64,000 bases of DNA, from contig NZ_CP197401.1 in NCBI RefSeq assembly GCF_052162025.1, forward strand, positions 1,922,001-1,986,000. The letters run 5' to 3'. Each line of letters begins with the position of its first letter. The stretch's first letter is position 1. The DNA is from Methylobacter sp015476545. GTDB lineage: Bacteria > Pseudomonadota > Gammaproteobacteria > Methylococcales > Methylomonadaceae. Positions 24,500 through 33,284 of this stretch are shown here, in pieces. Position numbers and translations under genes: made by a program. The notes beneath the pieces were generated by a model. It saw only the letters and a program-made list of their open reading frames with translations, did not search any database and had not been told where the DNA came from.

Positions 24500-25615
24500 A
24501 TGAATAAGAATTTTATCAATTTTCACATTTTGATTTCACACAGCCCATCCTGCCTGAACCGGGATGACATGAATATGCAGAAATCCGCCATTTTCGGGGG
24601 CAAAAGGCGAGTACGGATTTCCAGTCAGAGTTTAAAAAGGACTATGCGGACCAGTGACTATTACCAGGAGCATTTAGGACAACCCAGCGTGCGCACCAAG
24701 CATTTGGCGGATTTCCAGAAAACAGCAGTTGACGCGTTATCCGGTCGCTATGACGAGACACTGGTTAAACAGGCGATCGAGTATATTTCAGGCAAAGACA
24801 GCAGTGGCGACGATGCCAAAAGTGACGCGGTTGCGCCCTGGGTATTGGAAGAAATCGCTTATTTTTGTGATCAGATCAAAGCGCTGGAAGCGGAAGGCGT
24901 CGATCAAAAAAAATTACAGAAGTTGATTGAGAAAGACAGCCAGGCTTATCGTCTAGCCTTGGCAAAAGGATTGGACATAGCCTTATCCGGGCGAATGGCG
25001 ACTTCCGGACTCATGAGCAATATTACCGGCGCTTTGGCTGTTGCCCATGCCATCTCTACCCACGCCGTCGATGCCGACATCGACTGGTTTACTGCCGTGG
25101 ACGATTTGCAGGAGCTGGGTTCCGGTCATCTGGACACTCAGGAATTTTCTTCCGGCGTATTCTACCGCTACGCCAGCCTTAACCTTAAACAGTTGCAGGT
25201 GAATATGGGCCTGTTGCCCGACATGAAAGCCGTCGAAACAGTAGAGAGCAGATGGAAGGCTCTGGAGGTTGCGGCGCACGTATTGCACATGCTGGCAACC
25301 GAAGTGCCTGGCGCCAAGCAGCAAACTTTTGCCGCGCACAATCTGGCGGACGCTGCATTGGTCAGCTTTTCCGATCAGCCGGTCTCCCTGGCCAATGCCT
25401 TTGAAAAGCCTGTGCAGGCTGATTTCAAAGGCGGCTTTAGAGTGCCCTCAATTGCTGAATTGAACAGCTATTGGGATAAAGTTCACCGGGGCTATGGCTT
25501 GGACGAGCGATGCGCTGAATTCACGTTGGATAACGTAGAACTGCCGGCCGGCATCGCTACCAAACACTCCCTGCCTGAGCTTGAGAGCTGGGTAAGAAAC
25601 AACGCTGAAGGTTAA
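24500..25615 (+). CDS. cas7e: Cascade backbone Cas7e/CasC
   Basis: The 371-residue protein begins with the Cas7e hallmark NFHILISHSPSCLNRDDMN, followed by FGGKRRVRISSQSLKRTMR. Several copies form the crRNA-binding backbone. It contains the typical GHLDTQEFSSGVFYRYASLNL stretch. AAGGA precedes the ATG; 38 bp separate it from cse2. Confidence 0.95.
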   Translation: MNKNFINFHILISHSPSCLNRDDMNMQKSAIFGGKRRVRISSQSLKRTMRTSDYYQEHLGQPSVRTKHLADFQKTAVDALSGRYDETLVKQAIEYISGKDSSGDDAKSDAVAPWVLEEIAYFCDQIKALEAEGVDQKKLQKLIEKDSQAYRLALAKGLDIALSGRMATSGLMSNITGALAVAHAISTHAVDADIDWFTAVDDLQELGSGHLDTQEFSSGVFYRYASLNLKQLQVNMGLLPDMKAVETVESRWKALEVAAHVLHMLATEVPGAKQQTFAAHNLADAALVSFSDQPVSLANAFEKPVQADFKGGFRVPSIAELNSYWDKVHRGYGLDERCAEFTLDNVELPAGIATKHSLPELESWVRNNAEG

Positions 25616-25627
25616 CCGGACTATGTT

Positions 25628-26281
25628 ATGCGTAAACATTTAATCTTGAAACTGCAAGGCCCGATGCAGGCCTGGGGCAGGGAAAGCTTTGAAGGCCTGC
25701 GTCCTTCCGAACTCTTTCCCGGCCGCAGCGCTTTGCTTGGCTTATTGGGAGCTTGCCTGGGTATAGAGCGGACCGATCGTGAGCAACAGCAAGACTTGGC
25801 TGGCAGTGTGGCGTTTGCGGTGCGCGTCGATCGGCAAGGCCAAAAAATGACCGATTATCACACTATCAAGGATGCGCGGGAGGATTATCGCGGCCTGAAA
25901 AGCCACGACACCATTCAGACCTGGCGCGAGTACTGGCAGGATGCCAGTTATACCGTTGCCGTATGGAATAATGAAGAGCCGGCTATTTCCTTGGAAACGA
26001 TTGAGCAGGCCGTCAAACAGCCTGTTTACACGCCGGTATTGGGCCGGCGAAGCTGTCCCCTTGGCAGGCCTCTGTTTGAAGCGATTTTATCGGCTGAATC
26101 GGCGCTGTCAGCTTTGGCCCAGATTGGCATTAACCAAGGAGTTATTTACAACGAAGAGGAATCCGCCGGCGCCATTCCGCTGAGGAAGCGCGACGTGCCC
26201 ATCATTCACCAGCCTCGGCAATTCTCCACCCGAACTGTATTTATGGCGGCAACCAAAGGAGCGCCCCATGTATCTGAGTAA
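25628..26281 (+). CDS. cas5e: Cascade Cas5e/CasD
   Basis: The 217-residue RAMP protein starts with LILKLQGPMQAWGRESFEGL, the Cas5 hallmark, and has PGRSALLGLLGACLGIER. It caps the 5' handle of the crRNA. The next gene begins 14 bp before its stop, so translation is coupled. Confidence 0.94.
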   Translation: MRKHLILKLQGPMQAWGRESFEGLRPSELFPGRSALLGLLGACLGIERTDREQQQDLAGSVAFAVRVDRQGQKMTDYHTIKDAREDYRGLKSHDTIQTWREYWQDASYTVAVWNNEEPAISLETIEQAVKQPVYTPVLGRRSCPLGRPLFEAILSAESALSALAQIGINQGVIYNEEESAGAIPLRKRDVPIIHQPRQFSTRTVFMAATKGAPHVSE

Positions 26282-26885
26282 AATTCACATTCCCTGGGCA
26301 CAGGCGCAAAATCCTTACCAGTTCCATCAGGCATTATGGCGCTTGTTTCCAGGGCATGAAGATGCCGATCGCGAGTTCCTGTTTCGTGTGGAACAGTTGC
26401 AAAGAGGCGTCGGCGCTCATGTTTTGATGCAGTCGGCCACACGGCCTCAAAGCGTAGAGCAGAGCCCGTCATTACTCAATTGGCGCGAGTACGCTGTAAA
26501 TATTCAGAATAGCCAGAGGCTGCGTTTCCGGCTGCGGGCCAATCCGATCAAAACCATCAAGGACAGCAGCAAGGGCACGGTCGAAAGGAAAGGCAAAACC
26601 TTCACCAGAACCGTGCGCGTGCCGTTAATTCATGAAGAGCAGCAACAAGCTTGGCTGGAGCGCAAGCTGCAATCTTTCGCGCAACTGGAATCGCTGATCG
26701 TGCAGCCTGAACCGGTACTTTATTTTCGCAAAGCCAAGGACGGCCGTAGCGGCAAAATTCAAACGGTGATGTTCGACGGCATACTGACGGTTATCGATGC
26801 TGAAGCCCTAAGCCAGGAAATTAGACAAGGCATTGGGCCGGCCAAAGCCTTCGGATGCGGTTTGCTGTCCATAGCTAGAGCCTGA
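26268..26885 (+). CDS. cas6e: CRISPR RNA endonuclease Cas6e/CasE
   Basis: The 205-residue protein cuts the precursor crRNA in the repeat. It begins MYLSKIHIPWAQAQNPYQFH, with His20 at the position of the E. coli catalytic His, and ends with the Gly-rich GIGPAKAFGCGLLSIA loop of Cas6 proteins. It overlaps cas5 by 14 bp. Confidence 0.94.
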   Translation: MYLSKIHIPWAQAQNPYQFHQALWRLFPGHEDADREFLFRVEQLQRGVGAHVLMQSATRPQSVEQSPSLLNWREYAVNIQNSQRLRFRLRANPIKTIKDSSKGTVERKGKTFTRTVRVPLIHEEQQQAWLERKLQSFAQLESLIVQPEPVLYFRKAKDGRSGKIQTVMFDGILTVIDAEALSQEIRQGIGPAKAFGCGLLSIARA

Positions 26886-26897
26886 CGAGGTTTCAAC

Positions 26898-27809
26898 ATG
26901 CTCCCACCCCTCAAACCCATCGCCATGAAAGAACGCGTCTCCATGGTCTTCATCGAAAAAGGCCAGATCGACGTCAAGGACGGCGCCTTCGTCGTGATCG
27001 ACGAGACCGGCATCCGCACGCACATTCCGGTTGGCAGCATCGTCTGCATCATGCTGGAGCCCGGCACGCGGGTTTCCCATCATGCCGCCGCTCTGGCCGC
27101 CAGGGCAGGGACGCTGCTGGTGTGGGTGGGCGAAGCCGGTGTGCGGCTTTACGCGGCGGGACAGCCGGGCGGGGCGCGCTCCGACCGCCTGCTTTACCAG
27201 GCTAAACTGGCGCTGGACGATGCGGCGCGTCTGAAAGTCGTGCGCAAAATGTACGAGATCCGTTTCGGCGAAAAGCCGCCGGAACGGCGCAGCGTCGAAC
27301 AGTTGCGCGGCATAGAAGGCGCCCGCGTCAAGAAGATTTATCAAATGCTGGCCAAGCAGGCCGGCGTGGAATGGAAAGGGCGCAATTACGATCCGTCTCA
27401 ATGGGATTGTAGCGATATGCCCAATCGCTGCGTCAGTTCGGCGACGGCCTGCCTGTACGGCATCTGCGAAGCGGCGGTGCTGGCTGCCGGTTATGCGCCC
27501 GCCATCGGCTTCATTCATACCGGCAAGCCTTTGTCGTTCGTTTACGACATAGCCGATCTGTTCAAGTTCGACGACATCATTCCGCATGCCTTCAAAATCG
27601 CCGCCAAGAATTATCGCGATCCCGAACGCGAGGTTCGTTTGATGTGCCGCGATATTTTCCGGCAAACCAAAATCCTGCGGAAAATCATTCCCACCATCGA
27701 AGAGGTGCTCGCGGCCGGCGAATTGGAACTGCCGAAACCGGCCGAGGAATCGATTGCGCCTGCCATTCCCAATCCTGAGAGTATAGGCGATGTTGGTCAT
27801 CGTAGTTGA
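26898..27809 (+). CDS. cas1e: CRISPR integrase Cas1 (type I-E)
   Basis: The 303-residue adaptation nuclease carries the core MLEPGTRVSHHAAALAARAG, GFIHTGKPLSF (His around 206), and VYDIADLFKFD (Asp cluster around 215-222). All residues needed for integration appear present. The end overlaps cas2 by 20 bp. Confidence 0.95.
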   Translation: MLPPLKPIAMKERVSMVFIEKGQIDVKDGAFVVIDETGIRTHIPVGSIVCIMLEPGTRVSHHAAALAARAGTLLVWVGEAGVRLYAAGQPGGARSDRLLYQAKLALDDAARLKVVRKMYEIRFGEKPPERRSVEQLRGIEGARVKKIYQMLAKQAGVEWKGRNYDPSQWDCSDMPNRCVSSATACLYGICEAAVLAAGYAPAIGFIHTGKPLSFVYDIADLFKFDDIIPHAFKIAAKNYRDPEREVRLMCRDIFRQTKILRKIIPTIEEVLAAGELELPKPAEESIAPAIPNPESIGDVGHRS

Positions 27810-28095
27810 AAACGTGCCGCCGCGGCTGCGGGGGCGGCTGGCCGTCTGGCTGATCGAAATCCGCGCCGGCGTTTATGTCGGCGATTTATCGGTCAAGGTC
27901 AGGGAGATGATCTGGTCGCAGATTGAGGAAGGCATTGAAGAAGGCAATGCCGTCATGGTCTGGAGCACCAATACCGAATCCGGCTTCGACTTCATGACCC
28001 TGGGCAAAAGCCGCCGTCTGCCGGTTGAGCTCGATGGCCTCAAACTGGTCTCTTTTTATCCTGTTGAAGGTCAAGAGGATGAAAATGCTCTTTAA
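27790..28095 (+). CDS. cas2e: CRISPR adaptation protein Cas2 (type I-E)
   Basis: The 101-residue protein has the Cas2e hallmark VIVVENVPPRLRGRLAVWL, EIRAGVYVGD, and a Met/Trp strand MVWSTNTESGFDF. It forms the Cas1-Cas2 complex that inserts new spacers. It is the last cas gene, directly before the leader. Confidence 0.94.
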   Translation: MLVIVVENVPPRLRGRLAVWLIEIRAGVYVGDLSVKVREMIWSQIEEGIEEGNAVMVWSTNTESGFDFMTLGKSRRLPVELDGLKLVSFYPVEGQEDENAL

Positions 28096-28180
28096 CAATT
28101 TAACGATAAAATATCATCTTTTCATTGGTGGAAAATTGGAAGGGATTATTTCTCTTTATTAACAATATGTTAAGATAAGT
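28096..28180 (+). promoter_or_regulatory. CRISPR leader
   Basis: These 85 AT-rich bases lie between the cas2 stop and the first perfect repeat. The repeat ends in ATGAACCG, the type I-E handle, so transcription runs on the plus strand and this is the leader side. Confidence 0.75.
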
Positions 28181-28940
28181 CTGTTCCCCACGAGCGTGGG
28201 GATGAACCGCCAGGAAAGTGCAATAGGCCATGAACGCATAACTGTTCCCCACGAGCGTGGGGATGAACCGCCCTTCAAAGCGGCCAGACAAAACAGAATT
28301 CACTGTTCCCCACGAGCGTGGGGATGAACCGTCCTTGATGATCACTTTTTGATTCCCTTTGAACTGTTCCCCACGAGCGTGGGGATGAACCGTCCTGGGA
28401 GACGGGCGCGGCGCAAGCGTTCACCTGTTCCCCACGAGCGTGGGGATGAACCGTGTTTTTGATTCCAAGACTCAGCCTTTAGACGCTGTTCCCCACGAGC
28501 GTGGGGATGAACCGAATGACTACATTCAGGGAAATGTTCAATGCGTCTGTTCCCCACGAGCGTGGGGATGAACCGCCAGACATCGCGCTCACCACGCGCG
28601 AGATATTCTGTTCCCCACGAGCGTGGGGATGAACCGTCTCCACCAGTGATAGCGGATTTGAATGCGGACTGTTCCCCACGAGCGTGGGGATGAACCGGCG
28701 GTATGGCGTTTTTGATATTCAACAGCGATCTGTTCCCCACGAGCGTGGGGATGAACCGAAACAGACTCAGCAATTAGATTTATTCATGCCCTGTTCCCCA
28801 CGAGCGTGGGGATGAACCGGTGATCAGCCCTTTGGCGGCGCTGGCCGGCTTCTGTTCCCCACGAGCGTGGGGATGAACCGACCACCTAAAAACCGCGTTT
28901 TTCGACCCGATGCTGTTCCCCACGAGATGGGGATGTGTTG
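28181..28940 (+). CRISPR. Type I-E CRISPR array: 12 intact repeats plus one degenerate repeat
   Basis: The 29-bp repeat runs from CTGTTCCCCACG to GGGGATGAACCG and occurs with a strict 61-bp period at 28181, 28242, 28303, 28364, 28425, 28486, 28547, 28608, 28669, 28730, 28791 and 28852. All 12 look identical and are separated by 32-bp spacers. The 13th, at 28913, lost bases in the stem and changed its last bases, as expected at the leader-distal end. Twelve unique spacers are present. The repeat type agrees with the cas genes. Confidence 0.98.
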
Positions 28941-29094
28941 GCGAGGTAAATAAACTGGCCATTATCCTGCGCCTTCTTGCATCAATAAAGATAGACCGCC
29001 GGTTTAATTGCTCTTTAATCACACTTGATTAAAATGCTCAGCTAGTCCATGAGATTGAATCGGTGCATTTTGATGGTTTGATTTCCCGTGGACA
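28941..29094 (+). CRISPR. Decayed array segment, two lost repeats in register
   Basis: The distance from the degenerate repeat at 28913 to the relic repeat at 29095 is 182 bp, three 61-bp units minus the base lost in the former. At the expected repeat ends, faint matches remain (GATAGACCG near 28998 and ATTGAATCG ending at 29062, against GATGAACCG). This is inference from spacing more than from sequence. Confidence 0.4.
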
Positions 29095-29183
29095 TCGTTC
29101 CCCACCACTTGGGGATGAACCGTAGAAACACCTGAAACGCCAGGTGAGCGGAATCTGTTCCCCACGCCCGTGGGGATAAATCG
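29095..29183 (+). CRISPR. Relic CRISPR repeat-spacer-repeat
   Basis: Two degenerate repeats (29095-29122 with an altered stem; 29155-29183 with stem GTTCCCCACGCCCGTGGGG) flank an exact 32-bp spacer. They are clearly old leader-distal units. Confidence 0.85.
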
Positions 29184-29477
29184 AATAAAAAGGCTTGGCT
29201 GCAGGCTTGGAAATGCATTTTCCTCACTTGTAGCAATAAGCTGTTCTCTGAAGCTTAGTCTGGATAGCCATGAAATCCCGAAATTCATGAAGAAGTGTGT
29301 TCAAGCAATTGAATTTACAACCTTTCATATATTCGGTGTATTTCGTGGCGAAATATTCAGGCTAAGATATTCGAACTTTTCAAGAGTTGCTGAATCATTA
29401 CATTACCTCCTGTACAATACTTAAAATTTTATTAAGCATAAAGCGACAATGTGTGTAAGTTCGCAGAATTGTAACCG

Positions 29478-30416
29478 ATGATTTATCCCAAAGATTTTAT
29501 TGAAACGGCCGAAGGGCTGATTTTTGCCGTAGTGGCGCAAGAACTGGAGCAGGGTAAGGTGCTGTGCTTTTTGCGTTATGTAAAGGAAGCTACGGGCTGG
29601 AAAAAATATGATACTGCCGAAGCGAATGACTTGTTGAAGCGGCAGCATCCCAATTATCTGCACTATTCCAGTGTCCTGGATGCGCATTTGCATGCGGTGG
29701 CGGTAACGCGCATAACCAGGCACCATCAGCCCCGGCAGAGATTGCAGCATGTCATGCTGTCAAAAGAATTGGATACAGTTGAGCAGGATTTGCTTCAGTT
29801 GTGCCATTTGTTTCAGCAACAGGGTCTGGATTTAATAAAGGTCGGCGTGACCGGCTCGCTGCTGATCGGCGTGCAAAATCAAAATTCCGATATTGACCTG
29901 GTCTTTTACGGAAGGGATGCTTTTCATGAAGCCAGGGCGATTACCTGTGAGCTGATCCGTCAAGGGCATCTGCAGGAACTCGATGACAGCGATTGGGATC
30001 AGTCCTACCAGCGCCGTTCATGCGCGCTGAGTTATGGCGAATATGTCTGGCATGAGCGGCGAAAATACAATAAAGCCATTATTAACGGGCGGAAATTTGA
30101 TTTGAATTTTATCGACAATGAAACGAGGCTGGAATCTATCAATTATCAGAAATGCGGAACAGCCACACTGCAATGCAAGGTAACCGACGCGACGCGCGCT
30201 TTTGATTATCCGGCCGAGTTCAAGGTTGACCATGAGCATGTCGATACGATCGTCAGCTTTACCGCTACATATACGGGCCAGGCTTTAGGCGGGGAAACGG
30301 TGGAGGTGTCCGGTTTGCTGGAGCAGGTCGAGCAGGGCTCAAAACGAATAGTCGTCGGTTCCAGCCGCGAAGCGCATGGCGAATATATTAAGGTCATTCA
30401 GAACCAGAATGCATAA
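29478..30416 (+). CDS. Nucleotidyltransferase-domain protein of the C1 cofactor cluster
   Basis: The 312-residue protein has a polymerase-beta-type nucleotidyltransferase motif in its middle: G-S at 126-127 and DID at 138-140 (TGSLLIGVQNQNSDIDLVFY), with a third acidic residue likely in FDLNFID. The N-terminal ~95 residues are a separate domain. The last ~70 residues form a strand-rich domain. Its stop overlaps the next gene, which ties it to the H4MPT cluster. Substrate unknown; it could transfer a nucleotide in cofactor assembly. Confidence 0.75.
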   Translation: MIYPKDFIETAEGLIFAVVAQELEQGKVLCFLRYVKEATGWKKYDTAEANDLLKRQHPNYLHYSSVLDAHLHAVAVTRITRHHQPRQRLQHVMLSKELDTVEQDLLQLCHLFQQQGLDLIKVGVTGSLLIGVQNQNSDIDLVFYGRDAFHEARAITCELIRQGHLQELDDSDWDQSYQRRSCALSYGEYVWHERRKYNKAIINGRKFDLNFIDNETRLESINYQKCGTATLQCKVTDATRAFDYPAEFKVDHEHVDTIVSFTATYTGQALGGETVEVSGLLEQVEQGSKRIVVGSSREAHGEYIKVIQNQNA

Positions 30417-31110
30417 GTTACCCGATTTCAGCGCGATCATTTTCGATATGGACGGCTTGGTGCTGGATACCGAGACTACTTATGTGGCTGCATGGCAGCA
30501 GGCGGCTCGCGTCATGGGGTACGAGTTTCCGGAAGCGTTTTGCCTGTCCATGTCGGGACTGCATTCCAATGTTGTCGAGCAAAGGTTGCTGGATTTTTGC
30601 GGGGCCGGTTTCAATCTGGACACATTTTTTCGTTTAAGCGCCGATTTTTGGCGCCGACATATCAATACTCATGGCATCAATACCAAAAAAGGCTTTGATC
30701 AGCTGATCGCCTTGATTGCCGAACTTGAAATACCTTACTGTCTGGCTACCAACAGCCCGAAGGTCAATGCTTACCAATGCCTTGAGTTTGCCGGCGTCAG
30801 GGATGTTTTTTCGACGGTCGTCACGCGCGACCATGTTCGGCAGGGCAAGCCTGACCCCGAGATTTTCCTGAAAGCGGCGGAGTTGCTGGATGTGGATATT
30901 CGCCGCTGCCTGGTCGTCGAGGATTCTCATGCCGGCATCGAGGCCGCATCCAGGGCCGGCGCGTTTTCGGTGTTGATTCCGTCGGTCTTGCCTGTCGACC
31001 CGCTCACGGCCGGGTTGTGCGATGTCATGATGGAGGACCTGGCACAATTGGCCGATCTGATCGGCGCCGGAAAATGGGCCTTGGAGACGGCTTTGGCCGG
31101 CCCGAATTAA
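30409..31110 (+). CDS. HAD-superfamily phosphatase
   Basis: The 234-residue hydrolase shows the HAD motifs: IIFDMDGLVLDTE (catalytic Asp pair), CLATNSPK (motif II), KPDPEIFLKA (motif III Lys), and CLVVEDSHAGIEAA (motif IV). Size and order are those of beta-phosphoglucomutase-like phosphatases. It overlaps the nucleotidyltransferase gene by 8 bp and lies before beta-RFAP synthase, so a phosphatase step in H4MPT or methylofuran synthesis is plausible but unproven. Confidence 0.85.
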   Translation: MHKLPDFSAIIFDMDGLVLDTETTYVAAWQQAARVMGYEFPEAFCLSMSGLHSNVVEQRLLDFCGAGFNLDTFFRLSADFWRRHINTHGINTKKGFDQLIALIAELEIPYCLATNSPKVNAYQCLEFAGVRDVFSTVVTRDHVRQGKPDPEIFLKAAELLDVDIRRCLVVEDSHAGIEAASRAGAFSVLIPSVLPVDPLTAGLCDVMMEDLAQLADLIGAGKWALETALAGPN

Positions 31111-31190
31111 AACCGCTTTTGAATTCACATGGGGATGGGTTGATCATGTATAATTTTCGCCACTTATCAAGCCACAAGCGATTTTAACTT

Positions 31191-32153
31191 TTGAAAGTAC
31201 AACATTCTAAAGTATCAGTGATTGCCCCTGCGAGATTGCATATGGGGTTTATCGATTTAAGCGGATCATTGGGCCGCCATTTCGGCAGCATCGGCATTGC
31301 GCTTAATGAAATCAGCACGCGCTTGTCAATGGCTTCCGCCGAGCAATTCACCGTTACGGGCCCGGCCGCACAGCGCGCCGCCAAATGCGCGGCCATGCTG
31401 TGCCGTATGCTGCAGGTATCCGACAGGCTCAATATCACGATTGAAGCGGCTATTCCCGAGCATGTCGGGCTGGGCTCGGGTACGCAGATGTCTTTGGCGA
31501 TAGGCGCCGCGCTGAATGAATTTTACGGCTTGGGGCTGACTGTCAGGGAAATTGCGCAACTGACCGACAGAGGCATGCGCTCCGGCATCGGCATCGGCGT
31601 CTTCGAGCAGGGCGGGCTGGTCGTCGACGGCGGCAGGGGTGAAAAAACGATCACGCCGCCGGTTCTGGCGCATATGGATGTGCCGGACGACTGGCGTTTC
31701 ATTCTGGTTTTCGATCAGCGCGGGCAGGGACTGCACGGCCAGCAGGAAATCCAGGCTTTTGAGTCGTTGCCTTCGTTTCCTGTGCAGGAAGCCGCGCGTT
31801 TGTGCTACCTGCTGCTGATGCAGGGTTTGCCGGCTGTAGCCGAGAAGGACATAGTCAAGTTCGGCGATGTCATCACGCAGCTGCAAAAATCGGTCGGCGA
31901 GTATTTTGCTCCGGCGCAGGGCGGCATCTTCACCAGCCCGGAAGTGGCTGAAGCGATGGAATGGCTTGACCGGCAGGGCGCTGTCGCTATCGGCCAGACC
32001 TCCTGGGGCCCTACCGGATTTTGCGCCGTGGATGGCGGGCACTTTGCAGAGTCTCTGGTCAGACATGCCAGACAGGAATTTGCGCATTTTGAAAATTTGA
32101 GCTTCATTGTCGCCAGCGCCCGCAATAGCGGCGGCGATATTTTCGTCATGTAG
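31191..32153 (+). CDS. mptG: Beta-ribofuranosylaminobenzene 5'-phosphate synthase
   Basis: The 320-residue GHMP-kinase-fold enzyme joins 4-aminobenzoate (or 4-hydroxybenzoate) with PRPP in the first committed step of the H4MPT aryl part. Motifs: VIAPARLHMGFIDLSG at the start, PEHVGLGSGTQMSLAIGAAL (GHMP glycine loop), and RSGIGIGVFEQGGLVVDGG. A TTG start at 31191 fits the frame; a TATAAT box lies at 31149-31154, but without a good -35. pabB, which supplies 4-aminobenzoate, is downstream in the same cluster. Confidence 0.9.
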   Translation: MKVQHSKVSVIAPARLHMGFIDLSGSLGRHFGSIGIALNEISTRLSMASAEQFTVTGPAAQRAAKCAAMLCRMLQVSDRLNITIEAAIPEHVGLGSGTQMSLAIGAALNEFYGLGLTVREIAQLTDRGMRSGIGIGVFEQGGLVVDGGRGEKTITPPVLAHMDVPDDWRFILVFDQRGQGLHGQQEIQAFESLPSFPVQEAARLCYLLLMQGLPAVAEKDIVKFGDVITQLQKSVGEYFAPAQGGIFTSPEVAEAMEWLDRQGAVAIGQTSWGPTGFCAVDGGHFAESLVRHARQEFAHFENLSFIVASARNSGGDIFVM

Positions 32154-32170
32154 AAGCCGTCTTCGCTCCG

Positions 32171-33271
32171 GTGGCGGTCGATCCAGTTATCCTTGAATAT
32201 ATCCTCATTATCGCCAGTTCGGCGCGCATGTTGACGCAGGCCGCCAGAGCGGAGGGCCTGAAGCCCCTGGTCATTGACCGTTTTGCCGATCAGGATACGC
32301 AAGCCTGCGCCGAAGCTTATCGGCGGGTCGATTCATTGTCCAGAGCCGATATAACGGCCGCTGTGGAGTATTTTATCGAGCGCTATGGTGTTGCTCACGT
32401 TGTTTATGGCAGCGGCTTTGAATATTGCCCGGACAGTCTGGGCTATCTGGAGGATCGGTTGGAAATTCTCGGTAATGGAGCCGATGCCTTTACAAAAATT
32501 CAGCATAAACAAACGTTTTTTTCATGCCTGAATGAGCTGAATATTTCCTGTCCGAGCGTTTCCTTTACCGCCCCGGCATCGGAAAAAGGTTGGCTGATAA
32601 AGCCGCTGCAGGGGGCGGGCGGCATAGGCATTCACCGCTGGCATGCTGAAGGTGAACTTTCAGCGGCGGTTTACTGGCAGCGCTATATTGAAGGCGAGTC
32701 AAGCTCCGTGTTGTTTTTGGCGGATGGCCGCAATATGCAAATTATCGGTTTTAACAGGCAATGGACCGTGGCCTTGGATGACGGGCAGGCTTTCGTTTTC
32801 TCGGGGATCATCAGCGATAGCCGATTGCCGGATGAGCATAAAGTTCTCGTGGCGGACTGGCTGGAAAAGCTCGTGCCGGCTTTTGCGCTGAAGGGTTTGA
32901 ATTCTCTTGATTTCATACAGGCCGAAGGGCTATGCCATGTGCTGGAAATCAATGCGCGGCCGCCGGCTAGCATGCAATTGTACGATCAGGACTTATTGGC
33001 AAGGCATGTCAGAGCCAGTCAGGGTGAATTGATCGATTATCCCGCTGTACAAACCGGCTGTGCGGGTTATCAGATTGTTTATGCGTTAGCGGATTTGCGC
33101 ATTCCTAAAGTATTCGAATGGCCGTCCTGGTGCATGGATCTACCGGAATCAGGCGCATTAATTGGCGCAAAACAGCCGATTTGCAGTATTATTGCGCACG
33201 CAGAAAAATCGCAGCAGGTTTTGGAAGCGCTGTCGATTAGACATCAGATTATAGTTAATAAATTACATTAA
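32171..33271 (+). CDS. ATP-grasp protein of the H4MPT/methylofuran cluster
   Basis: The 366-residue protein has an ATP-grasp fold in its centre: WLIKPLQGAGGIGIHRW (ATP loop, ~140-160), YIEGESSSVLFLAD, and VLEINARPPASMQLYDQD (metal-binding E-x-N, ~255-275). It should join a carboxylate and an amine. Similar genes of unassigned role are known in methylotroph H4MPT clusters. It starts at GTG 32171, 18 bp after mptG. Confidence 0.8.
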   Translation: MAVDPVILEYILIIASSARMLTQAARAEGLKPLVIDRFADQDTQACAEAYRRVDSLSRADITAAVEYFIERYGVAHVVYGSGFEYCPDSLGYLEDRLEILGNGADAFTKIQHKQTFFSCLNELNISCPSVSFTAPASEKGWLIKPLQGAGGIGIHRWHAEGELSAAVYWQRYIEGESSSVLFLADGRNMQIIGFNRQWTVALDDGQAFVFSGIISDSRLPDEHKVLVADWLEKLVPAFALKGLNSLDFIQAEGLCHVLEINARPPASMQLYDQDLLARHVRASQGELIDYPAVQTGCAGYQIVYALADLRIPKVFEWPSWCMDLPESGALIGAKQPICSIIAHAEKSQQVLEALSIRHQIIVNKLH

Positions 33272-33284
33272 GGTATCGACCGAT

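Noticed and set aside
26808..27800. 330-codon minus-strand frame opposite cas1
   Set aside because: Antisense shadow of a certain cas1; no ribosome site or recognisable content.
29241..29270. CTGTTCTCTGAAGC text that resembles a further CRISPR repeat
   Set aside because: It is out of the 61-bp register and lacks the paired stem and ATGAACCG-like end.
28100..29288. Minus-strand open frames of 66-143 codons across the CRISPR array with repeated FIPTLVGN and VHPHARGEQ text
   Set aside because: They are translations of the 29-bp repeats; the periodic text follows the 61-bp array period.
31326..32087. 253-codon minus-strand frame opposite beta-RFAP synthase
   Set aside because: Shadow of a well-supported plus-strand gene in GC-rich sequence.
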